Assembly (NCBI GenBank): GCA_013287965.1
Contig: JABDCU010000005.1
Span: 33,848 to 81,348 of the forward strand
Source: Candidatus Omnitrophota bacterium
GTDB lineage: Bacteria; Omnitrophota; Gorgyraeia; Zapsychrales; Fredricksoniimonadaceae
Direction: 5' to 3'
DNA: 47,501 bases
A model generated the notes under the pieces. That model was given only the letters and a program-made list of their open reading frames with translations, did no database searches and was not told the origin of the DNA. How positions within the stretch are numbered: position 1 is the stretch's first letter; each line of letters starts with the position of its first letter. This document shows positions 7,151-15,535 of the stretch, one piece after another. The position numbers and the translations under genes are program-made.

Positions 7151-7446
7151 ATGATTTCCCCTTTTTTAATCGAATCTGTTAAATAAGCTGTAAGGACAAA
7201 CGCCTCGTGTTCCACTGTTTTGACTACAACGCACAAATGTTTATTGCCTACTTTTGTTCCAATATAAAATCTATAATACAAATGAGCATCTTTATCGCTC
7301 AATGACTGGATAACTTGCTGAGGGTTAAGCAGAGTTTCCTGAATATACTTTACCATCCCCCTCATTTCAGGATGTTCGAGAATATGTTTTCGACGTTCCT
7401 CCGTTAAACGTACACTTTGACCGCAATAATCACGAAAGGTCTTCAT
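7135..7446 (-). CDS. PBECR/RelE-like small nuclease-fold protein, candidate toxin
   Basis: 103 residues. RLTEERRKHILEHPEM, followed by a central YYRFYIGTKVGNKHLCVVV strand and AFVLTAYLTDSIKKG, is a pattern I associate with PBECR-type or related RelE/barnase-superfamily proteins often paired with DUF2283. Conserved His (HILEHPE), Arg/Tyr (YYRFY) and Thr/Asp (LTAYLTD) are the plausible catalytic or RNA-contacting residues. It precedes and overlaps the DUF2283 gene. ATG at 7446; the upstream region has only a weak -10-like TATGAT. The family assignment is from pattern memory and the toxin role is inferred. Confidence 0.6.
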   Translation of the reverse strand: MKTFRDYCGQSVRLTEERRKHILEHPEMRGMVKYIQETLLNPQQVIQSLSDKDAHLYYRFYIGTKVGNKHLCVVVKTVEHEAFVLTAYLTDSIKKGEIIWLRK

Positions 7447-7548
7447 CTATTAAAAGTTTATCATATTTTCGCAATTACGATAGCGTTTTCAATACTTACC
7501 ATATACAAACTCATTGAAACTTGTATTTGCAATTAGTAATTTATAAAG

Positions 7549-7580
7549 TGACTTTTTTAAATAGCCCTTTAAAAAAGTCA
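7549..7580. terminator. 13-bp perfect stem hairpin ending the long polysaccharide operon
   Basis: TGACTTTTTTAAA (7549-7561), a six-base loop, then TTTAAAAAAGTCA (7568-7580) form an uninterrupted 13-bp stem directly after the stop of the RmlC-like gene at 7597. The run of six T lies within the stem, so it could work in both directions. The low GC content makes its strength uncertain. Confidence 0.6.
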
Positions 7581-7596
7581 TGCTTTGACCGGAGCT

Positions 7597-8160
7597 TCAA
7601 ACAGCGACCGCCCCTTCGCTGGCTAAAAAATCCTTTAATAAAGGTGCTGTTTTATCTTTATCAGATATGGTCGGCTTAGCCTTGAGCGGCCAGGTGATCC
7701 CTAAGGCAGGGTCATCCCATCGGATGGTCCGGGCAGCTTCAGGAACATAGATCGTGTCCATCTTGTATAAAAGAGAACAGCCATCGGTCAAAGTACACGT
7801 TCCCGTTGCCACCCCTTTGGGCACATACATCAGCCCAAAATCATCAAAGGCAAGTTCCCTACTGTCCCAACGGCCAAAGGTCGGCGACCCTTGGCGGATA
7901 TCCAGGATCGCCATGAATACCTTTCCCTGGACCACGCGGATCAATTTTGTCTCAGCATAAGGCTGTTGTTGAAAATGAAAACCCCGCACGGTATCCTTAT
8001 GGGCGGCAAAAGAATGACTTTCCTGTATCCATTCGGTCACAAGGCCGTGCTTGGCAAGAATATCACGGTCATAGGTGCGGACAAAAAATCCGCGATGGTC
8101 CCGGAATGGTGCCAGCTTTATCCAAAACGCCCCGGCAATTTTAAGAGGAATTATTTCCAT
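7597..8160 (-). CDS. dTDP-4-dehydrorhamnose 3,5-epimerase family protein (RmlC-like)
   Basis: 187 residues, the usual RmlC length. VRGFHFQQQPYAETKLIRVVQGKVF is the cupin core with the catalytic His position of RGLHYQ. FGLMYVPKGVATGTCTLTDG and RTIRWDDPALGITWP match the family's later blocks. These enzymes epimerise C3 and/or C5 of NDP-4-keto-6-deoxy sugars; heptose-specific members act on GDP-4-keto-6-deoxy-heptose. No RmlA/RmlB genes are in the window, while GmhA, HddA and HddC homologues are, so a GDP-heptose substrate is at least as likely as dTDP-rhamnose. It is the last gene of the 31-gene run and overlaps the upstream C-methyltransferase gene by 10 bp. Cytoplasmic. Confidence 0.87.
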   Translation of the reverse strand: MEIIPLKIAGAFWIKLAPFRDHRGFFVRTYDRDILAKHGLVTEWIQESHSFAAHKDTVRGFHFQQQPYAETKLIRVVQGKVFMAILDIRQGSPTFGRWDSRELAFDDFGLMYVPKGVATGTCTLTDGCSLLYKMDTIYVPEAARTIRWDDPALGITWPLKAKPTISDKDKTAPLLKDFLASEGAVAV

Positions 8161-9419
8161 AGCTGTTTCTCCTTCAACGCGAGGCTTTCAATCACGCGCG
8201 GGTCGCCGGGAAAGGGCATGATGAACTCTCCCCCAAAGCCGCGCTTGGCGCATTCATCCATGATCTCCCGCCCGAAATTCCACGCCAGCACAAAAATCAC
8301 GTCCGGCTTTAAGGCCATCCCTTGCTCAAAGGAAACAATGGGCACGTCCCCCGCCGGTGTCATCAGCCCCTGCTTAAGAGGATTATTATCAATGATAGCC
8401 TTAAGATAATTTTTACCGATACCGCAAAAATTAATAAAGGTTGAACTGCGCGCTGAGGCCCCAAAACCAACGATCACCTTGCCCTTCAGCCTATTTAACA
8501 AGCCTAAAGTTTTTTCACGATGGGCTTTTGCCTCTTGGGCGAACTTTTCCCAGGCAAACCGTCCGTTAACACCGGATCTTTTCTCCTCATCGAGAACATC
8601 AAGATAAGCAGGCTCGGGGGCGCGTTTTGTTTTTGAAAAATAGAACACCAATGAACCGCCGCTGATAGGGCTTTTATCAACATCATAGGGATACAGGCCA
8701 TGGTTTTTCAATAACCATTCCATCGAATGGGCTGTAAAAAAACATAAATGCTCATGATAGATCGAATCATAGTGCAGCTCCTGCGCAATGACACTGCCGC
8801 TATGAAACTCAATGACTCCAACTCCCTCGTCGGAAAGCGCCTCGGCAATGCCCTCGATCACGCCATGCAGATCACTAACATGCGGGATAACGTTGCGCGC
8901 GATGACAACCTTGGGAGCTCCATATTGCCCGACCAAACGCTGGGCTGTTGCCGTGTTCCAATAAGCACAATCCGTGCGCACACCGTCTTGGAGGGCCATC
9001 TGCGCTATATTTTGAGCAGGCTCAATACCTACCACCGGCATGCCTTTAGCCATAAACTGTTTGAGCACTGTGCCGTCATTCGAGGCGATCTCGAATACCA
9101 GGTCATCTTTTTTAAGACCTGCCTTGTTGATCACCCTGCCAGCAAAAATCTTGGCATAATCCCGGGTGGCTTGCGCAGTGCCCGTGACCCAGACATATTG
9201 GTCAAAAAGGACTTCCTTGTTGACTGTTTCTTTGAGTTGAAAAAGGGCGCACTTGGTACAAAACGCCGTCGATAAAGAAACTTTTTTGATGGACTCGTGC
9301 CCAGGGCGCACCAGGGCATTGGCCAATGGCTGATCGCCCAGGTCCAAAATATCAACCAGGCCGCCTTGGCCGCAGGCACGGCAAGAGGGGATCGTTTCAA
9401 ACAACACAGAGATCTCCAT
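8151..9419 (-). CDS. TylC3/TcaB9-type sugar C-methyltransferase
   Basis: I choose the ATG at 9419 (422 residues, MEISVLFETIPSCRACG), not the ORF start at 9545. The extra 42 residues lie inside the upstream epimerase and the family begins with this zinc-binding segment. Order: N-terminal Cys pairs (CRACG, CTKC) binding zinc; a Rossmann SAM domain with FEIASNDGTVLKQF; the catalytic YDSIYHEHLCFF (Tyr-His-Glu-His); and a C-terminal GFGASARSSTFINF domain. Such enzymes methylate C3 (or another carbon) of an NDP-4-keto-sugar, giving a branched methyl sugar. It overlaps the epimerase 9397-10428 by 23 bp and the RmlC-like gene by 10 bp, so these three are probably one sugar-modification unit. Confidence 0.9.
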   Translation of the reverse strand: MEISVLFETIPSCRACGQGGLVDILDLGDQPLANALVRPGHESIKKVSLSTAFCTKCALFQLKETVNKEVLFDQYVWVTGTAQATRDYAKIFAGRVINKAGLKKDDLVFEIASNDGTVLKQFMAKGMPVVGIEPAQNIAQMALQDGVRTDCAYWNTATAQRLVGQYGAPKVVIARNVIPHVSDLHGVIEGIAEALSDEGVGVIEFHSGSVIAQELHYDSIYHEHLCFFTAHSMEWLLKNHGLYPYDVDKSPISGGSLVFYFSKTKRAPEPAYLDVLDEEKRSGVNGRFAWEKFAQEAKAHREKTLGLLNRLKGKVIVGFGASARSSTFINFCGIGKNYLKAIIDNNPLKQGLMTPAGDVPIVSFEQGMALKPDVIFVLAWNFGREIMDECAKRGFGGEFIMPFPGDPRVIESLALKEKQLWK

Positions 9420-10428
9420 TGATCTTATTGGTCTCTTGAAGGAGTTTAATTTTTTTAAGACGCACGCACATCTCCCCCCGAAAATGGTCTTCTGTGAATT
9501 TATTCTTTTTAAAGAACCCGACCAATTCTTTTCCGCCGCGGTCAAGGTCCCATTCCGGCTTGAAATGGTCTTTAAGCACGGTCAGGATCTTTTTGAAACT
9601 GACACGATACGTGCGGGAATCATTGCCATGCTCGCCGGTAAAAACCAGTGAACTTCCCGGCACGGCACGCTGGGCCGCTTCAGCCAGCTCGCGCACCGTG
9701 AAATTCCCGTCGGGCAGGCCCACATTGAACGCCTGTCCGGAAACAAGTGCCAAAGGCGCTTCCAGGCCGGCGATAAACGCGTTAGACACATCCCGTATAT
9801 GCACCACCGGGCGCCAAGGGGTCCCGTCGCTTTTGATCTCGATCTTTCCCGTCGTAAAGGCGCAAGCAACCAAATTATTATAGACAATATCACAGCGCAA
9901 ACGCGGGCTGGCCCCAAAGACCGTTGAAGGCCTGAAAGAAATCACATGAAAATCTTTATCAGCGATTTTAGCCAACGCGCACTCCGCTTCCCATTTCGTG
10001 CGCGCGTAAGCCGTCAAAGGATGTTTCTCGCTTTTATCCTCCTCAAGCTCCTCATCTAATGTTGAAATGCCGTACATGCTCTGGGAAGAAGAATAGATGA
10101 ATCGCTTGACCCCTGCCTTCTTGGCCGCTTGCGCCGCACGTACCGTCCCGCCAAAATTGATCTCTTCCGTCAGTCCGGGCGCCAATTCGCCAAGCGGGTC
10201 ATTCGAAAGGGCAGCCAGATGGATGACCGCGTCAATGCCTCTCATATCTTCTGCATCAATATCACGGATATCCTTGGTGATCTGTTTGATCTTGGGGCCA
10301 TAGGGATGCAGTAAACAATCCGCGTAATAACCGATGTCAAAGCCAACGACTTCATATTTTTTTTCCAACAGCATGTCCACCAGGACGCTGCCGATATAAC
10401 CCTGATTGCCTGTCACAAGGACTTTCAT
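9397..10428 (-). CDS. NAD-dependent sugar epimerase/dehydratase (SDR, extended)
   Basis: 343 residues. MKVLVTGNQGYIGSVL is the NAD-binding Rossmann start. VIHLAALSNDP, a serine-rich YSSSQSMYG and the catalytic LTAYARTKWEAE (Tyr-x3-Lys) follow. FRPSTVFGASPRLRCDIV and WRPVVHIRDVSNAF are sugar-nucleotide epimerase blocks. It resembles the gene at 36527-37552 (ISNDP, SPR.R.D) more than the UDP-glucose 4-epimerase type. It likely interconverts or dehydrates/reduces an NDP-sugar in the cytoplasm; placed between a GT2 and a C-methyltransferase, it probably supplies or uses the 4-keto intermediate. Its start overlaps the end of the GT2 gene by 4 bp. Confidence 0.88.
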   Translation of the reverse strand: MKVLVTGNQGYIGSVLVDMLLEKKYEVVGFDIGYYADCLLHPYGPKIKQITKDIRDIDAEDMRGIDAVIHLAALSNDPLGELAPGLTEEINFGGTVRAAQAAKKAGVKRFIYSSSQSMYGISTLDEELEEDKSEKHPLTAYARTKWEAECALAKIADKDFHVISFRPSTVFGASPRLRCDIVYNNLVACAFTTGKIEIKSDGTPWRPVVHIRDVSNAFIAGLEAPLALVSGQAFNVGLPDGNFTVRELAEAAQRAVPGSSLVFTGEHGNDSRTYRVSFKKILTVLKDHFKPEWDLDRGGKELVGFFKKNKFTEDHFRGEMCVRLKKIKLLQETNKINGDLCVV

Positions 10429-11459
10429 AAACTCCCCCTAATTCCCTGAAGTTTCGGTCTCAAATACCACCAAAACTGCTTTTTTTCAATCCAAAGGAGC
10501 GCCGGTAATTTACGCCAGAAATAAAAACTTCTTCCCGCATCCTTCAACATCCTTAAAGCAGCTTTGAAACGAAAATGATATACACTCACCACAAACCAAT
10601 AACCGGCCCAAGCATAGGCATTTTCCAACATCCTTCGCACCACATATCGGGCAATGTCTTTACCGAAAACCTGCCAGCGTCCTTCGATCTGCCAATCCTT
10701 GATCAACGAAACACTTTCCACGGTGCCTACATGGCCTACTGCCAATATCTTTAAGTTTGCCTGGTCTTTATGGCGCCTCCAATAAAGAAAAGCTGTTTCA
10801 TCAAAACCGGTGATGCCAAAAGGGACTATCCCATACAAATGGCTAAGTTCCACCGCCATATGATACCCCCCGGCTTTGACTAAATCCTCTCTCTTAAAAG
10901 TAAAAATTGTCCCCGGCGCGTTAAACAACACGTCGTTGCCATATTCGCCTTCGCATAGCTTATTGAGCGCCAACAGATGCCCCGGCATATAGCGGGGGCG
11001 ATAATCAGTGGCCCGCGGGCCTTCATCCAGCAGGCGTCCTGTCCCATCCATGCATTTGACGAACCCCGCGGCACTGGTGCAATCCGGATCATCTTTAAAA
11101 AGTTTCACCATCTTTTCCACATAGTCATTGGCGATCAGGTCATCATCGGATTGATAAAATACATAATTCCCCGTCGCTATTTCTAACGCGGCATTAAAAC
11201 AAACCCTGGCAACCGCCAGGGGATCATCATCCGAGTATTGGTTCTCTTTAAAATGGACGATCTTGATGCGATCATCAGAAACTTTTGTATCGATCAAATA
11301 ATCAATGATCTCCTGTGTCGCTCCGCTATTAACGACAATGATCTCCAAATTCTTGTACGTTTGGCCCATGATCTCTTTTAAAGCCTGTCTTAAAAAATCA
11401 AAGCGGCTATGGGTAACGGTGATGATAGTAAACAAGGGAGTATCATTCAACGCCATCAA
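10425..11459 (-). CDS. Family 2 glycosyltransferase, third paralogue
   Basis: 344 residues, same family as 466-1497 and 1-458: PLFTIITVTHSRFDFLRQ at the N-terminus, YQSDDDLIANDY as the DxD region, PDCTSAAGFVKC, and RPRYMPGHLLALNKL. The C-terminal half is aromatic and basic. It begins with two ATGs overlapping the stop of the GmhA-like gene by 4 bp (ATGA type coupling). Sequence divergence from the two left-hand copies is spread along the gene, in contrast to the identical 180-bp block those two share. Being directly behind GmhA and HddC homologues, it may transfer a heptose; this is an inference from position. Confidence 0.9.
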   Translation of the reverse strand: MMALNDTPLFTIITVTHSRFDFLRQALKEIMGQTYKNLEIIVVNSGATQEIIDYLIDTKVSDDRIKIVHFKENQYSDDDPLAVARVCFNAALEIATGNYVFYQSDDDLIANDYVEKMVKLFKDDPDCTSAAGFVKCMDGTGRLLDEGPRATDYRPRYMPGHLLALNKLCEGEYGNDVLFNAPGTIFTFKREDLVKAGGYHMAVELSHLYGIVPFGITGFDETAFLYWRRHKDQANLKILAVGHVGTVESVSLIKDWQIEGRWQVFGKDIARYVVRRMLENAYAWAGYWFVVSVYHFRFKAALRMLKDAGRSFYFWRKLPALLWIEKKQFWWYLRPKLQGIRGSL

Positions 11460-12010
11460 CGGGGCCCTTTTTTCCGGGGTTTTTCCGAGGCGATCTGGTC
11501 AACCACCGCTAAAAGCCATGCCTGATGGACTGTTTCAACAATGTTGTATTGGCTGCTGTCAGCCCAAAGATTGATGTCCCCCAATTTCTTCAAAGGATTG
11601 TCCTTGCGAAAACCCGATAAGGTGATGAGCGCGAGCCCCAAGGCTTTTGCCTTCAGGGCAGCGTTGAGCATGTTGGCCGATTGGCCGCTGCTGCTGATCA
11701 GGATGACCACGTCCTTGCCATCAGCATAAAAATCAAGGGCCTTCTCGATCCAGTGCTCATAACCATAATCATTGGCAAGACAGGTGATCAGATCAGCTTC
11801 ATTAAAATTAACGGCCCTGACGCCCGCGGCCTTGGTCAGGTCAACAGCCACGTGGCTGGCGATGGCCGCACTCGCCCCATTGCCCGCGATGATGATCTTG
11901 CCGCCCCGCGCTGATGCCGCCTTGATCAGGTCTTTTGCTTTTTGTAATCCCTTTAAATCAACCAAAAGAAGATGTTCAGCTACTGCTTTCAATTGCTTGC
12001 CTAGATCCAT
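11456..12010 (-). CDS. gmhA: Phosphoheptose isomerase-like SIS protein (GmhA family)
   Basis: 184 residues, a single SIS domain. GNGASAAIASHVAVDL is the phosphosugar-binding loop (GNGGSA in typical GmhA). ITCLANDYGYEHWIEKAL matches the GmhA block ALGNDYGY, and ISSSGQSANML matches ISTSGNSPN. GmhA isomerises sedoheptulose 7-phosphate to D-glycero-D-manno-heptose 7-phosphate, the first step to GDP- or ADP-heptose. The HddC-like gene directly upstream (10-bp overlap) and an HddA-like kinase elsewhere in the window support the GDP branch. No GmhB phosphatase is seen, so that step must be supplied from elsewhere. AAGG precedes the ATG. Confidence 0.85.
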   Translation of the reverse strand: MDLGKQLKAVAEHLLLVDLKGLQKAKDLIKAASARGGKIIIAGNGASAAIASHVAVDLTKAAGVRAVNFNEADLITCLANDYGYEHWIEKALDFYADGKDVVILISSSGQSANMLNAALKAKALGLALITLSGFRKDNPLKKLGDINLWADSSQYNIVETVHQAWLLAVVDQIASEKPRKKGPR

Positions 12011-12729
12011 AAATGGCCTTTCTGCTTAACCACCTGCTCAAAATGCTGTAAACTCTCCAAGGTAGTAATATAATGATACTGTTCGTCGGTGATAAACGCG
12101 CCTAATCGTCCCTGCCCCGCGATCCTTGCTACAATGACTTCCTCAAAAGAGATGTTACCGCCCTCACGGGGATCAATGATATTTTTGTCAACCAGGAAAA
12201 AACCTATATCCACGCCATTAAGCCCCTGCAAGCGGCGGCTTTTATCATAGGACTTCACCCTGCCATCGGGGCCGACCATCACATTGTTTTCAAAACCATA
12301 CTCACCGGTCCCGCTTTTATTGCTAAATACCGTCGTGGTCAAAGGGACTTGTAAATGTTCATAATTCTTCTTCATCTCGGCCAGCGGCACCGGCCAATAA
12401 TTGTCCCCGTACAAAAGCAGGAATTTCCCTTCCAATTTCTCATACGCATTGATCAAACGGCGCCCGGTCTGGTCTTCCTCTTTCCCGACCGAATAACTGA
12501 TCTCAAGACCCGGGACTTCCTTATTTTTGTAGTGATCGACTACACTTTGGGCCTTATATCCCAGCAAAAAAACAACGCGCCGGATACCGGCATCGCAGAG
12601 CATCCTTAAAAGATAATCAACGAACGGACGGCCATTGACCGGTGCCATTGGTTTGGGCAGTTCATCCGTCAATGGCCTCAACCGCTCACCACGCCCGCCG
12701 GCAAATATGACGGCCTGCTCAAAACTCAT
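12001..12729 (-). CDS. hddC: Nucleotidyltransferase, HddC-like heptose 1-phosphate guanylyltransferase
   Basis: 242 residues. AGGRGERLRPLTDELPKPMAPVNGRPF near the N-terminus is the nucleotide-binding signature of sugar-1-phosphate nucleotidyltransferases, with the metal-binding Asp in LLYGDNYWP. The length and the GmhA neighbour fit HddC, which joins GTP and D-glycero-D-manno-heptose 1-phosphate to give the GDP-activated sugar. Other short guanylyl- or uridylyltransferases cannot be excluded by sequence alone. The start overlaps the upstream methyltransferase stop by 4 bp, and its own 3' end overlaps the GmhA-like gene. Confidence 0.8.
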   Translation of the reverse strand: MSFEQAVIFAGGRGERLRPLTDELPKPMAPVNGRPFVDYLLRMLCDAGIRRVVFLLGYKAQSVVDHYKNKEVPGLEISYSVGKEEDQTGRRLINAYEKLEGKFLLLYGDNYWPVPLAEMKKNYEHLQVPLTTTVFSNKSGTGEYGFENNVMVGPDGRVKSYDKSRRLQGLNGVDIGFFLVDKNIIDPREGGNISFEEVIVARIAGQGRLGAFITDEQYHYITTLESLQHFEQVVKQKGHLWI

Positions 12730-13724
12730 CGAAGGTCCTGTTTTAGCAGCGACTTTAAAAACAACTTTACCGTGCGTTTAATCCTGATAAACCTTAATAT
12801 CCATAAAACATGACGATAATGCCCCTTAAGGCCGGGCACCTTCGGGTCATGGCCCGGCTTGAAAATACCGAACATATGGATTTTCTCCGCCGGCCCAAAA
12901 GCAATTAAACGAAGTCCTGCCATGGAAGCATAATAATGGAATGTTTGGGGATCAAAATAATAAGTATGCGCGTTTTGGAACTGCCATAAAATGCCGTTGG
13001 TGACATTAGGCACGGCCATATAAATGATCCCCTCATTCTTCAAATGCTTGACGATCTTCTTTAAAGAGGCCACCGGGTCCAACAAATGTTCCCAGACATG
13101 GTTTAAAATAATGACATCAAACTGGCCTTGAATATCATCGGACGAACCCTGCCGCATGGGTATCCCATGCCTGCGGCCAAGATCAACCAGCGTTGGACTA
13201 TAGTCATACCCTAAACTTTCAGCGCCTGCTTTTAAAAACGGCAGTAGGTTCCACCCTCCGCCGGCCCCGATCTCCAGCACTGAAATGCCTGAAGATATCT
13301 TCTTGATCTTATCGATCGCTTTAAAAATAGATTGGCCGGCTTGCGCGGAATACTGTTTTTCGGAATCATTAAGATAATTACCGGAATCATAACAACGCCG
13401 GTAGGTGTCTGACGAATAAAAATCGGCATAGGCTTTCTGCGTCATGCGCGGATTGGACTGAATCAAGCCGCATTGCACGCATATGACCGTGGATTGGCGC
13501 ATCGCGTACCTGTCATAGGAAGCCAATAGCGTAAAATGACAAGAACCACAAAGGCATGGTACCGACTCAAAACCTACAACGCCATTCTCAATATGAAAAT
13601 TAAACGCTTTGACATGCTCCTGCTGGCCTTGCGTGTAGGGCAAAGATGGTTTGCCCGGAACATGCAGTTCCTTAAAAGGCAATATCTGTTCATGGCCCTG
13701 CATCGCTGAAATCTTGATCTCCAT
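12726..13724 (-). CDS. SAM-dependent methyltransferase with N-terminal zinc-ribbon-like region
   Basis: 332 residues. The N-terminal third has paired cysteines (CLCGSCHF, VICVQCGLIQ), likely a zinc ribbon, then the FYSSDTYRRCYDSG linker. The class I Rossmann SAM motif is VLEIGAGGGWNLLPFLKAG near residue 140, with LNHVWEHLLDP as the acidic-loop motif V and a MAVPNV strand. This architecture is common in polysaccharide loci, where it may O- or C-methylate a sugar or glycan. AGGGAG precedes the ATG, 13 bp after the ABC exporter stop. Target unknown. Confidence 0.87.
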   Translation of the reverse strand: MEIKISAMQGHEQILPFKELHVPGKPSLPYTQGQQEHVKAFNFHIENGVVGFESVPCLCGSCHFTLLASYDRYAMRQSTVICVQCGLIQSNPRMTQKAYADFYSSDTYRRCYDSGNYLNDSEKQYSAQAGQSIFKAIDKIKKISSGISVLEIGAGGGWNLLPFLKAGAESLGYDYSPTLVDLGRRHGIPMRQGSSDDIQGQFDVIILNHVWEHLLDPVASLKKIVKHLKNEGIIYMAVPNVTNGILWQFQNAHTYYFDPQTFHYYASMAGLRLIAFGPAEKIHMFGIFKPGHDPKVPGLKGHYRHVLWILRFIRIKRTVKLFLKSLLKQDLR

Positions 13725-13737
13725 GCTCCCTCTTTAG

Positions 13738-15534
13738 CTAAAAATGCCCAACGCCGGCCATCTTGCGGAACTCCGGACATACGTTGGATAATTCGCCATA
13801 TGGGCCTTCGCTGATAAGCCGCCCGTCTTTTAGAAAGAAAATTTTATCGCATTGCTGCACTGTGGTGAGCCGATGCGCGATAATGATGATCGTCCTGTCC
13901 TTGGACAGGTCATGCAAGGCGCTCATAAATAAGCGTTCGGTCTCATTATCAAGGGCAGCTGTTGCCTCATCCATCACCAGCACTTGAGGGTCATGGTACA
14001 GGGCACGGGCGATCCCGATACGCTGCCTCTGCCCGCCTGAGAGACGAACGCCTTTCTCTCCGACCGTAGTGTCAATGCCCTGCGGCAATGACCGGACAAA
14101 TCCATCCAGTTGGGCCAAGCGCAGGCATTGCCAGACTTTTTCATCACTGATCTCTTTTGCCTCAAGCCCAAAAGCGATATTGCTTTTGATGGTGTCATCA
14201 CATAAATAGATCACCTGCGGGATGTATCCGATGGTGACCTGCCATGACCTTAAATGGCTATGGATATCCACCCCATCAACCTTGACCTTCCCGCTAGAGG
14301 GCTCTAAAAGGCCCAAAATAATATCAACGGTCGTTGTTTTGCCGGCACCTGAAGGGCCGATAAACCCCACCACGCTGTTTTTCGGTATCGTCAGGGAAAC
14401 ATGGTCCAGCGATGGGGTCGTTGTCTTTTCATAATAAAAAACAATGTCCTCCATCCTGATCTCTTCACGGAAAACCAAGGGCTCGCCGGTGGTACGGTCA
14501 CGCAGCTGGCGCTCAAATGCCTCACAGGCGATCAGGTCATCATAGATCGCGTTAAAGCTCGGCATAAAGAATTTCAGCCCTCCCCATGAACTGCTTATCC
14601 TGTTAAGACTCGGCATCAGCCTCAAGGTCACAAGGGCAAACACGGATATCGTCGCAAAAACGGTGCCCGGCGCCTGTCCGGACAAAAGGCAAATGGCCAT
14701 GGAAGACATCACAAGGGTAACAACAGTGGTTTCAATGAATAATCGGGGACTCCTGGCCGCAAGCTCACTTTTACATTGCTGGGCCGCCACCAGTTGGGCG
14801 TGATAACGATAACTGTTGACGAAAAAAAGTTCCTTGCCTAATAATTTGGATTCTTTAATGCTCCCTAATCCCTGGTTGACTTGTTGCCATACTAAAGCGC
14901 TGTGGTGGTGGCTGGTCTGGCCCCAGCGCCGGAGATTATCTTTAAGGAAATAAAAATAAAGCACAAGCCCGCCGGTCAAGACAGCCATGGCAACGCTGGT
15001 CAATAAAGGATTTGTCCTTAATAGGACAAAAAACAAACACAACACCAATAAGCCTTCCGTCAGGATGATCAGGATCGAAAGCACGCCATTCTGCATCAGG
15101 TCAGAGACCTTGTTTAATTTCTCTTGGAATTGCCCTAAATTCCTTTGCAGGTAAAAACTGTAGGGACTGAGCATATACGCCTTAAAAAGCCTGGTGCATA
15201 CGTACGTTTGTTTATTAAGGATAAACCTGCCCTGCATAAACGCTAAAAACAAAAGAACGGCATTTTTAATGACAAAAACAAGGATGATGACAATGTCCAG
15301 CACGATCATGAACTGCAAAAACGAATGAAAAGCAAAAAGCTGGTACACCTTATGCAGATAAGCGTTTTTCTCGATCATTTCCGGATGCGCTAGCAAGGAA
15401 ATAAAAGGGATGATCAGGGTGATGCCGAGCACTTCCATAAATGAATTAAGCAAGATGGCCAATGCAAGAAAGAAGAAATTCCAACGGTCTTCTTTCCCGA
15501 AAAGCACCCCCATGCGTTTTAATAATTGAAGCAC
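13738..15534 (-). CDS. ABC exporter, fused permease and ATPase (MsbA/PglK-like)
   Basis: 598 residues. The N-terminal 330 residues contain about six hydrophobic helices (FFLALAILLNSFMEVLGITL, FLQFMIVLDIVIILVFVI and others). The C-terminal ATPase has Walker A GPSGAGKTT (about residue 395), the signature LSGGQRQRIGIARAL, Walker B VLVMDEATAALD and the switch His in IIAHRLTTV. Half-transporters of this type flip lipid-linked saccharides across the inner membrane, as PglK does, or export lipid A, as MsbA does. Being the only transporter in a glycan locus with no visible Wzx, it is the best flippase candidate here. It may start at GTG 15534 or at the ATG seven codons later. Confidence 0.92.
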   Translation of the reverse strand: MLQLLKRMGVLFGKEDRWNFFFLALAILLNSFMEVLGITLIIPFISLLAHPEMIEKNAYLHKVYQLFAFHSFLQFMIVLDIVIILVFVIKNAVLLFLAFMQGRFILNKQTYVCTRLFKAYMLSPYSFYLQRNLGQFQEKLNKVSDLMQNGVLSILIILTEGLLVLCLFFVLLRTNPLLTSVAMAVLTGGLVLYFYFLKDNLRRWGQTSHHHSALVWQQVNQGLGSIKESKLLGKELFFVNSYRYHAQLVAAQQCKSELAARSPRLFIETTVVTLVMSSMAICLLSGQAPGTVFATISVFALVTLRLMPSLNRISSSWGGLKFFMPSFNAIYDDLIACEAFERQLRDRTTGEPLVFREEIRMEDIVFYYEKTTTPSLDHVSLTIPKNSVVGFIGPSGAGKTTTVDIILGLLEPSSGKVKVDGVDIHSHLRSWQVTIGYIPQVIYLCDDTIKSNIAFGLEAKEISDEKVWQCLRLAQLDGFVRSLPQGIDTTVGEKGVRLSGGQRQRIGIARALYHDPQVLVMDEATAALDNETERLFMSALHDLSKDRTIIIIAHRLTTVQQCDKIFFLKDGRLISEGPYGELSNVCPEFRKMAGVGHF

Positions 15535-15535
15535 T

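Larger units (their letters stand above)
6808..7543. repeat. 14-bp direct repeat bracketing the toxin/antitoxin-like pair
   Basis: CAATTAGTAATTTA occurs at 6808-6821 and 7530-7543 in the same orientation. Similarity continues as TAAAGT after a 2-base gap. The copies flank the two small genes 6947-7446 with about 100 bp on either side, as an insertion scar might. Confidence 0.55.

Noticed and set aside
9420-9545. N-terminal 42-residue extension of the C-methyltransferase ORF
   Set aside because: Lies within the upstream epimerase coding sequence; the family starts at the MEISVLFETIPSCRACG segment.
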